From Oligoflexus sp. (lineage in GTDB: Bacteria; Bdellovibrionota_B; Oligoflexia; Oligoflexales; Oligoflexaceae), in contig JACMOC010000083.1 of NCBI GenBank assembly GCA_014378195.1, positions 194,149 through 258,148 on the forward strand: a DNA stretch of 64,000 bases. The letters are read 5' to 3'. The stretch's first letter is position 1, and each line of letters begins with the position of its first letter. A program made the position numbers and the translations under genes. The notes beneath the pieces are model-generated. The model saw only the letters and a list, made by a program, of their open reading frames with translations, did not search any database and was not told the origin of the DNA. Below, in pieces: positions 57,334 through 64,000 of the stretch.

Positions 57334-59174
57334 AGTCTCTCAAGACCCCACTCGGGGTCTTGTTTACCCTGACTGCTCTTATGATCGGTAGCCTCCCCTT
57401 ATCCACGTCTGTCTCAGCAAACGGCTCCGTTGCCCGTATGAGCTGGCGACGATTGCTCTACTACTCCTCACGTACTTTGGAACATGATACGAGCCTCGTC
57501 GACAGTCCCGAATTTTTTCTCGCTCGTGATGGCCAATCCAATTCCGATCATGAACTGGACGCTTTTATACAGGCGATCCATGACGATTCCGACGCCAAGC
57601 CAGAACAGGAACGTATCGCGTGTCGTTTTCCAGCCCGCACCCTTTGGCTCAAAAGAAACCGACCCGATATCAAACTTCCGTCCGTCACCTGTCCTGAGTT
57701 CACCAACTGGTTGACTCTCAGTCGTCCCAAGGCGGTTTCCCTCATTTTCTCTTCTTATTTCGTCAATAATCCTTCCTCAATGGAAGGTCACACATTTCTT
57801 CGCTTAAGACGAGGGTCGGCAGAGGCGGCTCCTCTGCTTGATAAAGCGGTTAATTTCGCGGCAGAACCTACGACTCAGATCCCGCTCCTTTATTCGATTA
57901 TGGGTTTGACAGGGAGTTTCCCAGGCAAATTTGCTCTCATGCCTTATTATTCCAAGGTTCAGGAGTATGCGAATGCGGAGAGCCGCGATTTGTGGGAATA
58001 CAACCTCAACTTCAACGAACAAGAAACCCTCGCGATGATGGCGAGCCTTTGGGAACTGGCACCGACCCGGATCGATTACTATTTTTTTGACGAAAATTGC
58101 AGTGCGGTCCTTATCTATCTGCTGCAATCCGCGCGTCCGGAACTTTCACTTGCCGACAAACTTGGTTTTTTTGTCCACCCCAGCGATACGCTTCATATCG
58201 TCATGGAGGAGCCAAATCTGGTTACTGACGTTGTGTTTCGAGCGTCAACAAGAAGCCGTTACCTCGCGCAGAAAGCGCTTCTTTCCGAAGATGAGGCCAG
58301 ACTCATTCCTCTTATGGTTGCTGCAAAAAACGAGCAAGTGGATGGCTATGGTGGTATATCGGGACCACGAAAGGCCCTTTTACTCGACACGATTCTTGCT
58401 TTTATCGAATACGACGAAAGTTTATATGGCTCAAAAGCCCCGGTGAAAAACGCGGTGCTCTACGATAAAGTTCTGTCTGCCCGTTCAAAACTGAATGCTG
58501 CTCCGGTGACAATCTTTCCTCCGCCACCGGATGAAGCGCCACATGAAGGTCACAAGGGCCAAAGATTCGGTGTTGGATTTGGTCAATTTCATAGAAAATA
58601 CGAAGGCTTACTCGAATACAGGCCCGGTCCGCACGATATCCTTTCTCCGGCGATCGGATATCCGCCCGAACTTGGTATTGAATTAGGGCGCACGCGTTTA
58701 GCGCTAGTAGAAAGCGGCAAGGCAGTCATCCGGAGCGCCGAACTTTTCCATATTCTCTCCTTAAATCCCTCGCGATCCGGGCGTTTTCCCTGGTCCTGGC
58801 AGATGCAGTTGAATTACGAAAATACAGAGATCAAAACAGTGAACCTGCGTTCGTCGATCGGTCAGGCTTTTACTCTTGATGAACGCGATCATTATGTCTT
58901 TGGTTTTTTTGATACGCGCGTAATGGAAGAGCGTGGCAATCCTGGGATTTGTCCTGGCGCAAGTCTTGGCGCGCGCTGGAGTTTTGGCAAACGTCTGGTG
59001 ACGATAGCCGAGGCTGGCGTTGAACGGTGTTATCAGGATGTGACGAGTCCCTGGGTTGGGCTTTGGACCCACGCGTGGCGCTGGTCTCTCAACGATACCT
59101 GGGAAATCTACGCCGAAGCCCAGAAAAGAAATGCCAGCCGGGAGTGGTCAGCTGGATTTTTTCGATATTTTTGA
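57315..59174 (+). CDS. DUF4105 family outer-membrane-associated protein
   Basis: 619 residues. The start (LGVLFTLTALMIGSLPL...SVSA) is an export signal. The middle has PSSMEGHTFLRLR, RDLWEYNLNFNEQE, and YYFFDENCSAVLIYLL, the DUF4105 core, which resembles a papain-like (NlpC/P60 type) domain with His and Cys. The C-terminal third is strand-rich with YENTEIKTVNLRSSIGQAF and ends in Phe, like a barrel. It starts inside the DUF3015 gene, so the two are co-translated. Function is unknown. It converges with the lipoprotein gene with 3 bases between. Confidence 0.8.
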   Translation: MHTTYLKSLKTPLGVLFTLTALMIGSLPLSTSVSANGSVARMSWRRLLYYSSRTLEHDTSLVDSPEFFLARDGQSNSDHELDAFIQAIHDDSDAKPEQERIACRFPARTLWLKRNRPDIKLPSVTCPEFTNWLTLSRPKAVSLIFSSYFVNNPSSMEGHTFLRLRRGSAEAAPLLDKAVNFAAEPTTQIPLLYSIMGLTGSFPGKFALMPYYSKVQEYANAESRDLWEYNLNFNEQETLAMMASLWELAPTRIDYYFFDENCSAVLIYLLQSARPELSLADKLGFFVHPSDTLHIVMEEPNLVTDVVFRASTRSRYLAQKALLSEDEARLIPLMVAAKNEQVDGYGGISGPRKALLLDTILAFIEYDESLYGSKAPVKNAVLYDKVLSARSKLNAAPVTIFPPPPDEAPHEGHKGQRFGVGFGQFHRKYEGLLEYRPGPHDILSPAIGYPPELGIELGRTRLALVESGKAVIRSAELFHILSLNPSRSGRFPWSWQMQLNYENTEIKTVNLRSSIGQAFTLDERDHYVFGFFDTRVMEERGNPGICPGASLGARWSFGKRLVTIAEAGVERCYQDVTSPWVGLWTHAWRWSLNDTWEIYAEAQKRNASREWSAGFFRYF

Positions 59175-59177
59175 AGA

Positions 59178-59873
59178 TTATTTGTCAGCAAATTGTTTGG
59201 CGAAATTGTGGAAGCTCTCGCGAATGAGAGATTGAGTGAGGGGGGCTTCAATCGGAGCGTCATCAGCGGTAGCTCCATTCGGCCCAACAGTTTCCTGCGT
59301 GGCATAGATGATTCCATTCCATAACAGATCAGAAGCCTCAGTGCTCATAATACGAAAACGCATTTTCAATGTGCGCTGGCAATACATACGCATGCCTTTG
59401 GCTTTCGGATTGAGATAGGTGGCCAGGGCCTCTTTGCGACCGCAGCTCACAAGGTTTGATAAAATGCTTGGCAGTAGTATCTGGGGGGGATAGGTCTTGC
59501 CGAGGTTCGTAAGACCAGACAGTACGCTCCGGGTCGATTGCGAGACGGCCTTCTGATCTTCCTTAGAGAGCTTTACGCGCCAGGCTTCAACGGGCCTGGG
59601 TTCGACCAGGGCTGCGATTTCGGCGGCTGAGAAAACAGTAGTGTGTTTCCATGTTTCGCGCAGAGTGTTAGCGAGTATCGCATCATAGGTGAGCAGGTCG
59701 GATGGACCAGCCTGTCCTTGGGCATCGAGATCGACGATAGGCGCCAAAACAAAGCCTTTTTTAGTGAGTTCCTGCCTTGTATAGAGGACTTCACTTTCGG
59801 GTTGAGTCCGGTAGGCATTACACGCATTGAGCATTATTGCGGCGGTGACCATGAGAGTCATTCGAGAGATCAT
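59178..59873 (-). CDS. Lipoprotein, unknown function
   Basis: 231 residues. Lipobox IMLNAC gives lipidation at about Cys18. The mature domain is mixed helix/strand with FVLAPIVDLDAQGQAG and a Cys pair (SCGRKEALA, MYCQRTLKM). No family is recognised. Its ATG overlaps the stop of the hybrid kinase gene (ATGA), so the kinase and lipoprotein are coupled; the lipoprotein may be an accessory of that signalling unit. Confidence 0.65.
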   Translation of the reverse strand: MISRMTLMVTAAIMLNACNAYRTQPESEVLYTRQELTKKGFVLAPIVDLDAQGQAGPSDLLTYDAILANTLRETWKHTTVFSAAEIAALVEPRPVEAWRVKLSKEDQKAVSQSTRSVLSGLTNLGKTYPPQILLPSILSNLVSCGRKEALATYLNPKAKGMRMYCQRTLKMRFRIMSTEASDLLWNGIIYATQETVGPNGATADDAPIEAPLTQSLIRESFHNFAKQFADK

Positions 59874-61891
59874 GAGGCTTTCTCGCAGGATGAAAATTCC
59901 ATTTTTACATAGGTAACGAGTCGGTGGTACATCCGCCGGGAATCGATACGAAACTGCCGAAGTGTCGACTCAATCAAAGCGCGATCCTGAGTCGAGGCTA
60001 TGGTCTCGATCTCCGTCACAAGACGGGCAAGATGCATAAGGCCAAGAGTCGCAAGGGTCGATTTCATGGAATGAGCCGCCAACTCTAGTTTATCCCAAGA
60101 TCCCTCCTCGAGATAGCGTTGTAATTTCTGAACTTCCCCGGGATGCCGTACGACAAAGCTTTCTATGGTCGTATGGAGAAAATGAGCTCCACATTGCTCC
60201 TCAAGGCGAGCCAGGCTGTGGGCCCAGTCCCGCGTGTGCAGAGACTCTTCTTTAGGACTCATCAGCCACTGTTCCAGCTTCTGAATAAGGGCATCCCGGC
60301 CAAACGGCTTTTGAAGGGAATCGTCTATTCCAAACTCAAGGCCTTTTTTGGGGTCAACTGGCGATCCACTGATTGCGATGATAGGGGAACAGGACTTGGT
60401 CCGGACCTCATGCACCAGCGTCGCGGGAAGGACGGATCCCAAATGGAGATCCATGAGGATCAAATCGAAATATTGAGTATCGAGCAGATAAATGCATTCC
60501 TCGAGATTTGAGGCACAGAGCACCTCGAGGCCGGCTTTTTCTATAGCGCTTACAGCCATGGCCGAACTCAAGGAGTTATCTTCAAGGAGCAGTATGCGCC
60601 CTTCCAGGGGGGCGCTTACTGTGCTGGGTGTTTGAAGAGTGACAACCTGCCGGGTGGTTTTGAGAGGGACCATAAACCAAAATGTGCTGCCGAGTCCTAA
60701 TGCACTTTCAAGACCAATGCGCCCGTCCATAGTTTCGACGATTTTGCGGCAGATACTAAGGCCCAGGCCAGATCCTCCTTTGCTTGAGTCGCCGGACACT
60801 TGCGAGTAAGGTTCAAAAAGCAGCGATTGATTGGAGCGGTCTATGCCGATCCCGCTGTCGCCGATACGAAATGAAAAAAGACCTTCATCACCTCGTGTTT
60901 CGCTGCATTCCAGTTCGAACCGAATCGTCCCTTGATCCGTAAACTTCAGAGCATTGCCCAAGAGATTCGTAAGGACCTGACGCAGCCGGACTTTGTCGCT
61001 AAAACACAGACAGTGTGCCGGCAGTTCCAACTTGGATTCAAACGTAACACCTTTGCGCGCGGCTAAAAGCGCGAAGGGTGAAAGCGTTTCGTCGATGAAT
61101 CGCCTAAGATCAAAAAAACTTGGTGTGAGTTTGATCTGGCCGGATTCGATTTTCGAGTGTTCAAGCAGGGCATTCAGGGTCTCCATCATATGCTGACTGC
61201 TATTGCATAAGTTTTGGAGGAGGTGAGCGCTCCGTACGTCGAGCTCGTGTTCGCGCAAGAGATCACTCAAACCGAGTATGGCGTGGAGCGGATTACGAAC
61301 TTCATGACTAAAATGAGCGATAAAATCTCGATGGTTCTTTTTGGTTTCGACCAGAGCGCTGTGATGTTTGGTGAGCTCTTTCTGCGTTTGCGTCAAGGCC
61401 GATGCGGTTTTCCGGAGCTCCAGGATCGCGATGACCTGCGCTGTGAGGAATTCCAACTGGGTTTGGTGTTTCAAGCTAAATCGTCTGACCCTGGTGTCGG
61501 CTACCCACAGAGTACCTATCGTATAACCACCCGGTGAAATAAGAGGTACACCAAGATATGATTTTATCGCGCCGATACCGACAGCGGTTTCCGTTGAAAA
61601 GGAGGGATGACGAGATACGTCTGCAACGACAAGGGATTTACCGCTTTCCATCACATTGGTGGAGAGCATTGCATGGATGCTTGTGATCGCACCTAAAGGC
61701 CCCATGCTCGCGAGCGGGACGCTGCTTTTGCCGTTAAGGCTAATCGAAACAAAAGGGACCCGGAGGAGATCGGCCGCAAAACGAATGACCGCATCAAGGC
61801 CCCACTCCGCAGCACCGTGTGTGTTCTCTCTTCCATATTCGTCGAGGACATCGAGCCTCGCCTGCTGTGGATCTCGGGCCTTGGGTTTCAC
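59870..61891 (-). CDS. Hybrid histidine kinase (GAF-HisKA-HATPase-REC-Hpt)
   Basis: 673 residues. N-terminal GAF domain (about 30-160), coiled linker, phospho-acceptor His196 in HFSHEVRNPL, HATPase (NLLGNALKFTD, GDSGIGID, GGSGLGLSICRKI), receiver with Asp481 (LILMDLHLG) and Lys528, and a C-terminal Hpt with His607 (LAAHSMKSTLATLG). It has a complete internal phosphorelay and no transmembrane helices, so it senses a cytoplasmic signal through GAF. The output response regulator is not adjacent. It is translationally coupled to the lipoprotein gene. Confidence 0.95.
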   Translation of the reverse strand: MKPKARDPQQARLDVLDEYGRENTHGAAEWGLDAVIRFAADLLRVPFVSISLNGKSSVPLASMGPLGAITSIHAMLSTNVMESGKSLVVADVSRHPSFSTETAVGIGAIKSYLGVPLISPGGYTIGTLWVADTRVRRFSLKHQTQLEFLTAQVIAILELRKTASALTQTQKELTKHHSALVETKKNHRDFIAHFSHEVRNPLHAILGLSDLLREHELDVRSAHLLQNLCNSSQHMMETLNALLEHSKIESGQIKLTPSFFDLRRFIDETLSPFALLAARKGVTFESKLELPAHCLCFSDKVRLRQVLTNLLGNALKFTDQGTIRFELECSETRGDEGLFSFRIGDSGIGIDRSNQSLLFEPYSQVSGDSSKGGSGLGLSICRKIVETMDGRIGLESALGLGSTFWFMVPLKTTRQVVTLQTPSTVSAPLEGRILLLEDNSLSSAMAVSAIEKAGLEVLCASNLEECIYLLDTQYFDLILMDLHLGSVLPATLVHEVRTKSCSPIIAISGSPVDPKKGLEFGIDDSLQKPFGRDALIQKLEQWLMSPKEESLHTRDWAHSLARLEEQCGAHFLHTTIESFVVRHPGEVQKLQRYLEEGSWDKLELAAHSMKSTLATLGLMHLARLVTEIETIASTQDRALIESTLRQFRIDSRRMYHRLVTYVKMEFSSCEKAS

Positions 61892-62007
61892 ATAGTCTCC
61901 TATAATCTTTGACTATTCGGCAAAATTAGAGGAGAAATTAATTTAAATTTAAGTATTCTTAAATTAGCGTGAAAAAACAATGTGTTAAGCGTGATGAGTC
62001 GAGGCTA

Positions 62008-63069
62008 TCAGGACACTGCGACCCCTGATTTTTCCCCTTTGAATTCAATATGCCCGTCCTGGGACTTATAAAGACAACCGGCAAGGAGCCCTGGCACGTT
62101 GTTCTGCATATGCTCAAAGGCGCGCCGCCTCGCTCCGCCGATGATGGCATCTTGCGGACGCAGCGCGGAGGTTTTGATGAAGCAGTTATAAGCGAGGATG
62201 CCACCTTCGGTGTCGAGGAGCGTAATCCCGTCCATCCAGGTGAGTTTGCGCAGGAGTAAACTATATGACATTAAACGAAGGTAGTTATCTCTATCCTCGC
62301 TTTGGATTATCCCGCGGATCGCTTCGGAGACATTGATACTTGGTTTTAAGTGAATACCGTCTTCCAGGATATCGGGAATGCTCTGACCCTTTTTCAAAAT
62401 CCCGATCAGACTGCCGTGAGACCCATGCATAACATCCATTCCAACCCGATAATAGAAGGATGAAAGCAGGGGTTTGACCGGACCTTCGGCCCCGCTGGAA
62501 ACGCACGCAACAAAGTCGCGGATGACGCGTCCTGGATGATAATCATCTTCGTCAGTTCCCGTTACGTTCACGTACTGGTGGAGGCCGGTACTCGTGCGAA
62601 TTTCCACGAAGTTTCCGCCGAGGCGCGTGAGCCCTATGATACAGCTGCCTTCTTCGCGCAGATTGCGGATCTTTTCAAAAACCGTAGGTGCCAGGGGAGA
62701 GGATTCGGAACGAAAAATACCGTATCGAACCGTCGAACCCTCCATGAGGATATAGACGGCCCACAATCGATCTTCGGCGAGTGGGGCGCAATGTTTGAAG
62801 GCGCGCGTAAAGGTATCGCGATTGATCGGACCCTCGCCGATCGCAATCATTTCCCGCGCCGCCAGGTGTTTCGACAGATGGTCCTTGGAGTCCGTGATAA
62901 AAACAACGGGAAAGAGGTTCGTACCTTCTTCCTGGTAATTTGCAAGGAGCAAAACGATCTCGGAGAGAAAATCGACATTATGCATGACGTGGCTGAGATT
63001 TTCCGTGAGCGGACGCAAGCGATCCTGAAGGAATTCACGAAAGGAAACCATTTTTTCAATCATATGCAT
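62008..63069 (-). CDS. DisA-N-like (diadenylate cyclase fold) protein
   Basis: 353 residues. The N-terminal part (about 30-200) resembles the DACNV-type sensor domains found before diadenylate cyclase domains. The C-terminal part (about 265-345) follows the DAC layout: a DG motif (MDGITLLDTEGGIL), then IIGGARRRAFEHM in place of the GTRHRAA signature, then CLYKSQDGHIEF. It may make or bind c-di-AMP or a related nucleotide. RHR reads RRR, so activity is uncertain. No signal peptide or helix is seen. The start could also be the ATG two codons later. Confidence 0.6.
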   Translation of the reverse strand: MHMIEKMVSFREFLQDRLRPLTENLSHVMHNVDFLSEIVLLLANYQEEGTNLFPVVFITDSKDHLSKHLAAREMIAIGEGPINRDTFTRAFKHCAPLAEDRLWAVYILMEGSTVRYGIFRSESSPLAPTVFEKIRNLREEGSCIIGLTRLGGNFVEIRTSTGLHQYVNVTGTDEDDYHPGRVIRDFVACVSSGAEGPVKPLLSSFYYRVGMDVMHGSHGSLIGILKKGQSIPDILEDGIHLKPSINVSEAIRGIIQSEDRDNYLRLMSYSLLLRKLTWMDGITLLDTEGGILAYNCFIKTSALRPQDAIIGGARRRAFEHMQNNVPGLLAGCLYKSQDGHIEFKGEKSGVAVS

Positions 63070-63193
63070 CCCCGCGGCTAAGGGTGTCGAGAACGTAGTT
63101 TAGCAAACCTTCTTTAAATTTAGCATGCCCGGCGCCGAAGTCTTGTAAAAGTCTGAGTACACACCGTTACTTTGCAAAAAAAAGAGTTAAGGC

Positions 63194-63325
63194 CTACGGT
63201 CCTTCGTCCTGACGCCCTATGCCCTCGAGAGCAAGAGCATGAATTTCTTCGCTTTTAAGCTCGGTACTTTCGCTCTTACGCGCGATATCGTAAAACCGGA
63301 TGTTACTTAGGGAAGGGGAACGCAT
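63194..63325 (-). CDS. candidate 43-residue peptide
   Basis: ATG 63325 to TAG 63194-63196 on the minus strand, giving a charged peptide (MRSPSLSNIRFYDIARKSES...). A T-run (TTTTTTTT) follows some 12 bases after the stop, with a small imperfect stem. Its start overlaps the MoeB/ThiF start by 2 bases on the opposite strand and the ribosome binding site is weak, so it may be chance. Confidence 0.2.
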   Translation of the reverse strand: MRSPSLSNIRFYDIARKSESTELKSEEIHALALEGIGRQDEGP

Positions 63326-64000
63326 GCGTTATGCTCGTCAAACTGTCTTGGATGCGGTGGGAGCTCAAGGCCAGGAGACAATTGGAGCGGCCAAGGTGCT
63401 CATCGTCGGATTGGGCGGTCTCGGATCGCCTCTGGCCCTTTACCTGGCAGCAGCAGGTGTAGGACACCTGGGGCTGGTTGATGCCGACACAGTTTCTCTG
63501 TCAAATCTACAAAGACAAATTCTTTACCAAACAAACGATTGTGGCCAACCCAAGGTGGCCTTGGCATCAGCCCGACTTGAAGCACTGAATCCTGACGTGC
63601 GCTGTGCGGCCTATCCCGTTTTTCTCGATTCGGCCAACGCTGAAAGTATCGCGGCCGATTACGATATCATTGTCGATGCTACGGACAACTTCGAGACGAA
63701 ATATCTTTTGAATGACCTCGCTGTTAAATTGGGAAAACCACTGGTTTTTGGTTCGATTTTGAGGTTTTCCGGCCAGGCATCCATCTTTTGGGCAGAGCAC
63801 GGGCCGTGTTATCGCTGTCTTTTTCCCACCATTCCCGAACATTACATACCCAATTGTGCCGAGGCAGGTGTATTGGGAGCCGTTGCGGGCTTCATCGGGA
63901 GTCTGCAGGCGCTTGAAGTTATCAAATTGATTCTGCTTCTTAATAACGCGCTGCCTAACGGTTATTCGACTTTGGTTGGACGTATATTTACCTTCGATGG
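63324..64000 (+). CDS. MoeB/ThiF family adenylyltransferase (partial)
   Basis: 225 codons, continuing past the window. This E1-like family adenylates the C-terminus of MoaD or ThiS for sulfur transfer to molybdopterin or thiazole. Seen are the ATP loop VLIVGLGGLGSPLALYLA, LVDADTVSLSNLQRQ, VDATDNFETKYLLND, CYRCLFP (first half of the zinc site) and NCAEAGVLGAVAGFIG. GGAAGGGGAACGC precedes the ATG. MoeB, ThiF or a rhodanese-fused MoeBR cannot be separated without the C-terminus. Confidence 0.92.
   Translation, partial: MRYARQTVLDAVGAQGQETIGAAKVLIVGLGGLGSPLALYLAAAGVGHLGLVDADTVSLSNLQRQILYQTNDCGQPKVALASARLEALNPDVRCAAYPVFLDSANAESIAADYDIIVDATDNFETKYLLNDLAVKLGKPLVFGSILRFSGQASIFWAEHGPCYRCLFPTIPEHYIPNCAEAGVLGAVAGFIGSLQALEVIKLILLLNNALPNGYSTLVGRIFTFD

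Overview
The window is ordinary chromosomal DNA from a Gram-negative bacterium of roughly balanced base composition. It carries SecB, Lgt, a glycosyltransferase of family 9 (lipopolysaccharide core type), a TonB-dependent receptor, small outer-membrane barrel proteins and many lipoboxes. The mix of DUF3015, DUF4105, DUF6279 and DUF1499 proteins, a long-form urocanate hydratase, a GAF/HisKA/REC/Hpt hybrid kinase and a 7TMR-DISM cyclase suggests a free-living member of the Bdellovibrionota (Oligoflexia-like). That placement is inference; no rRNA or other strong marker is present. No tRNA, rRNA, insertion sequence, phage gene or CRISPR array was found.

Layout. 1-7.1 kb: end of a membrane protein, class II then class I fumarase, a METTL20-like methyltransferase, a lipoprotein, a DUF2721 protein and a membrane-anchored HEAT-repeat protein. 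7.4-16.2 kb: M3 peptidase, MarC, a CFA-synthase relative, a 45-residue peptide gene, HutU and NhaA. 16.1-25.7 kb: SWIM/SNF2 helicase, small RHH-like protein, a lipoprotein fusing a trypsin domain to leucine-rich repeats, a REC-GGDEF diguanylate cyclase, a GT9/EEP-phosphatase pair and an HNH lipoprotein. 26-37.3 kb: TerC-HAD-small secreted protein operon, TonB receptor, formylglutamate-amidohydrolase-like protein with a lipoprotein, DUF1338, PlsC-type acyltransferase, EF-hand lipoprotein, an FGE-like protein without the catalytic cysteine pair. 37.5-44.2 kb: SecB, DUF6279 lipoprotein, a structured non-coding or micro-ORF interval, Lgt, CysE-CysK, a coiled-coil protein and an aminotransferase. 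44.2-51.6 kb: 7TMR-DISM cyclase, outer-membrane protein, lipoprotein, the FrmA-FghA formaldehyde operon and a membrane protein with a kinase-type ATPase domain. 51.9-64 kb: ThrRS without a TGS domain, gamma-glutamyltransferase, DUF1499, two DUF3015 paralogues overlapping a DUF4105 gene, a lipoprotein/hybrid-kinase pair, a DisA-N-like protein and the start of a MoeB/ThiF gene.

How genes work together: CysE makes O-acetylserine for CysK. FrmA and FghA convert S-hydroxymethylglutathione to formate, and a glutathione-degrading GGT lies 4 kb away. Signalling is dense, with one c-di-GMP synthase, one class III cyclase relative and one diadenylate-cyclase-fold protein within 41 kb. Seven convergent gene pairs end within five bases of each other or overlap, while other genes have very strong intrinsic terminators. 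Start codons were moved downstream wherever a clear Shine-Dalgarno supported it, so several starts differ from the longest reading frame.
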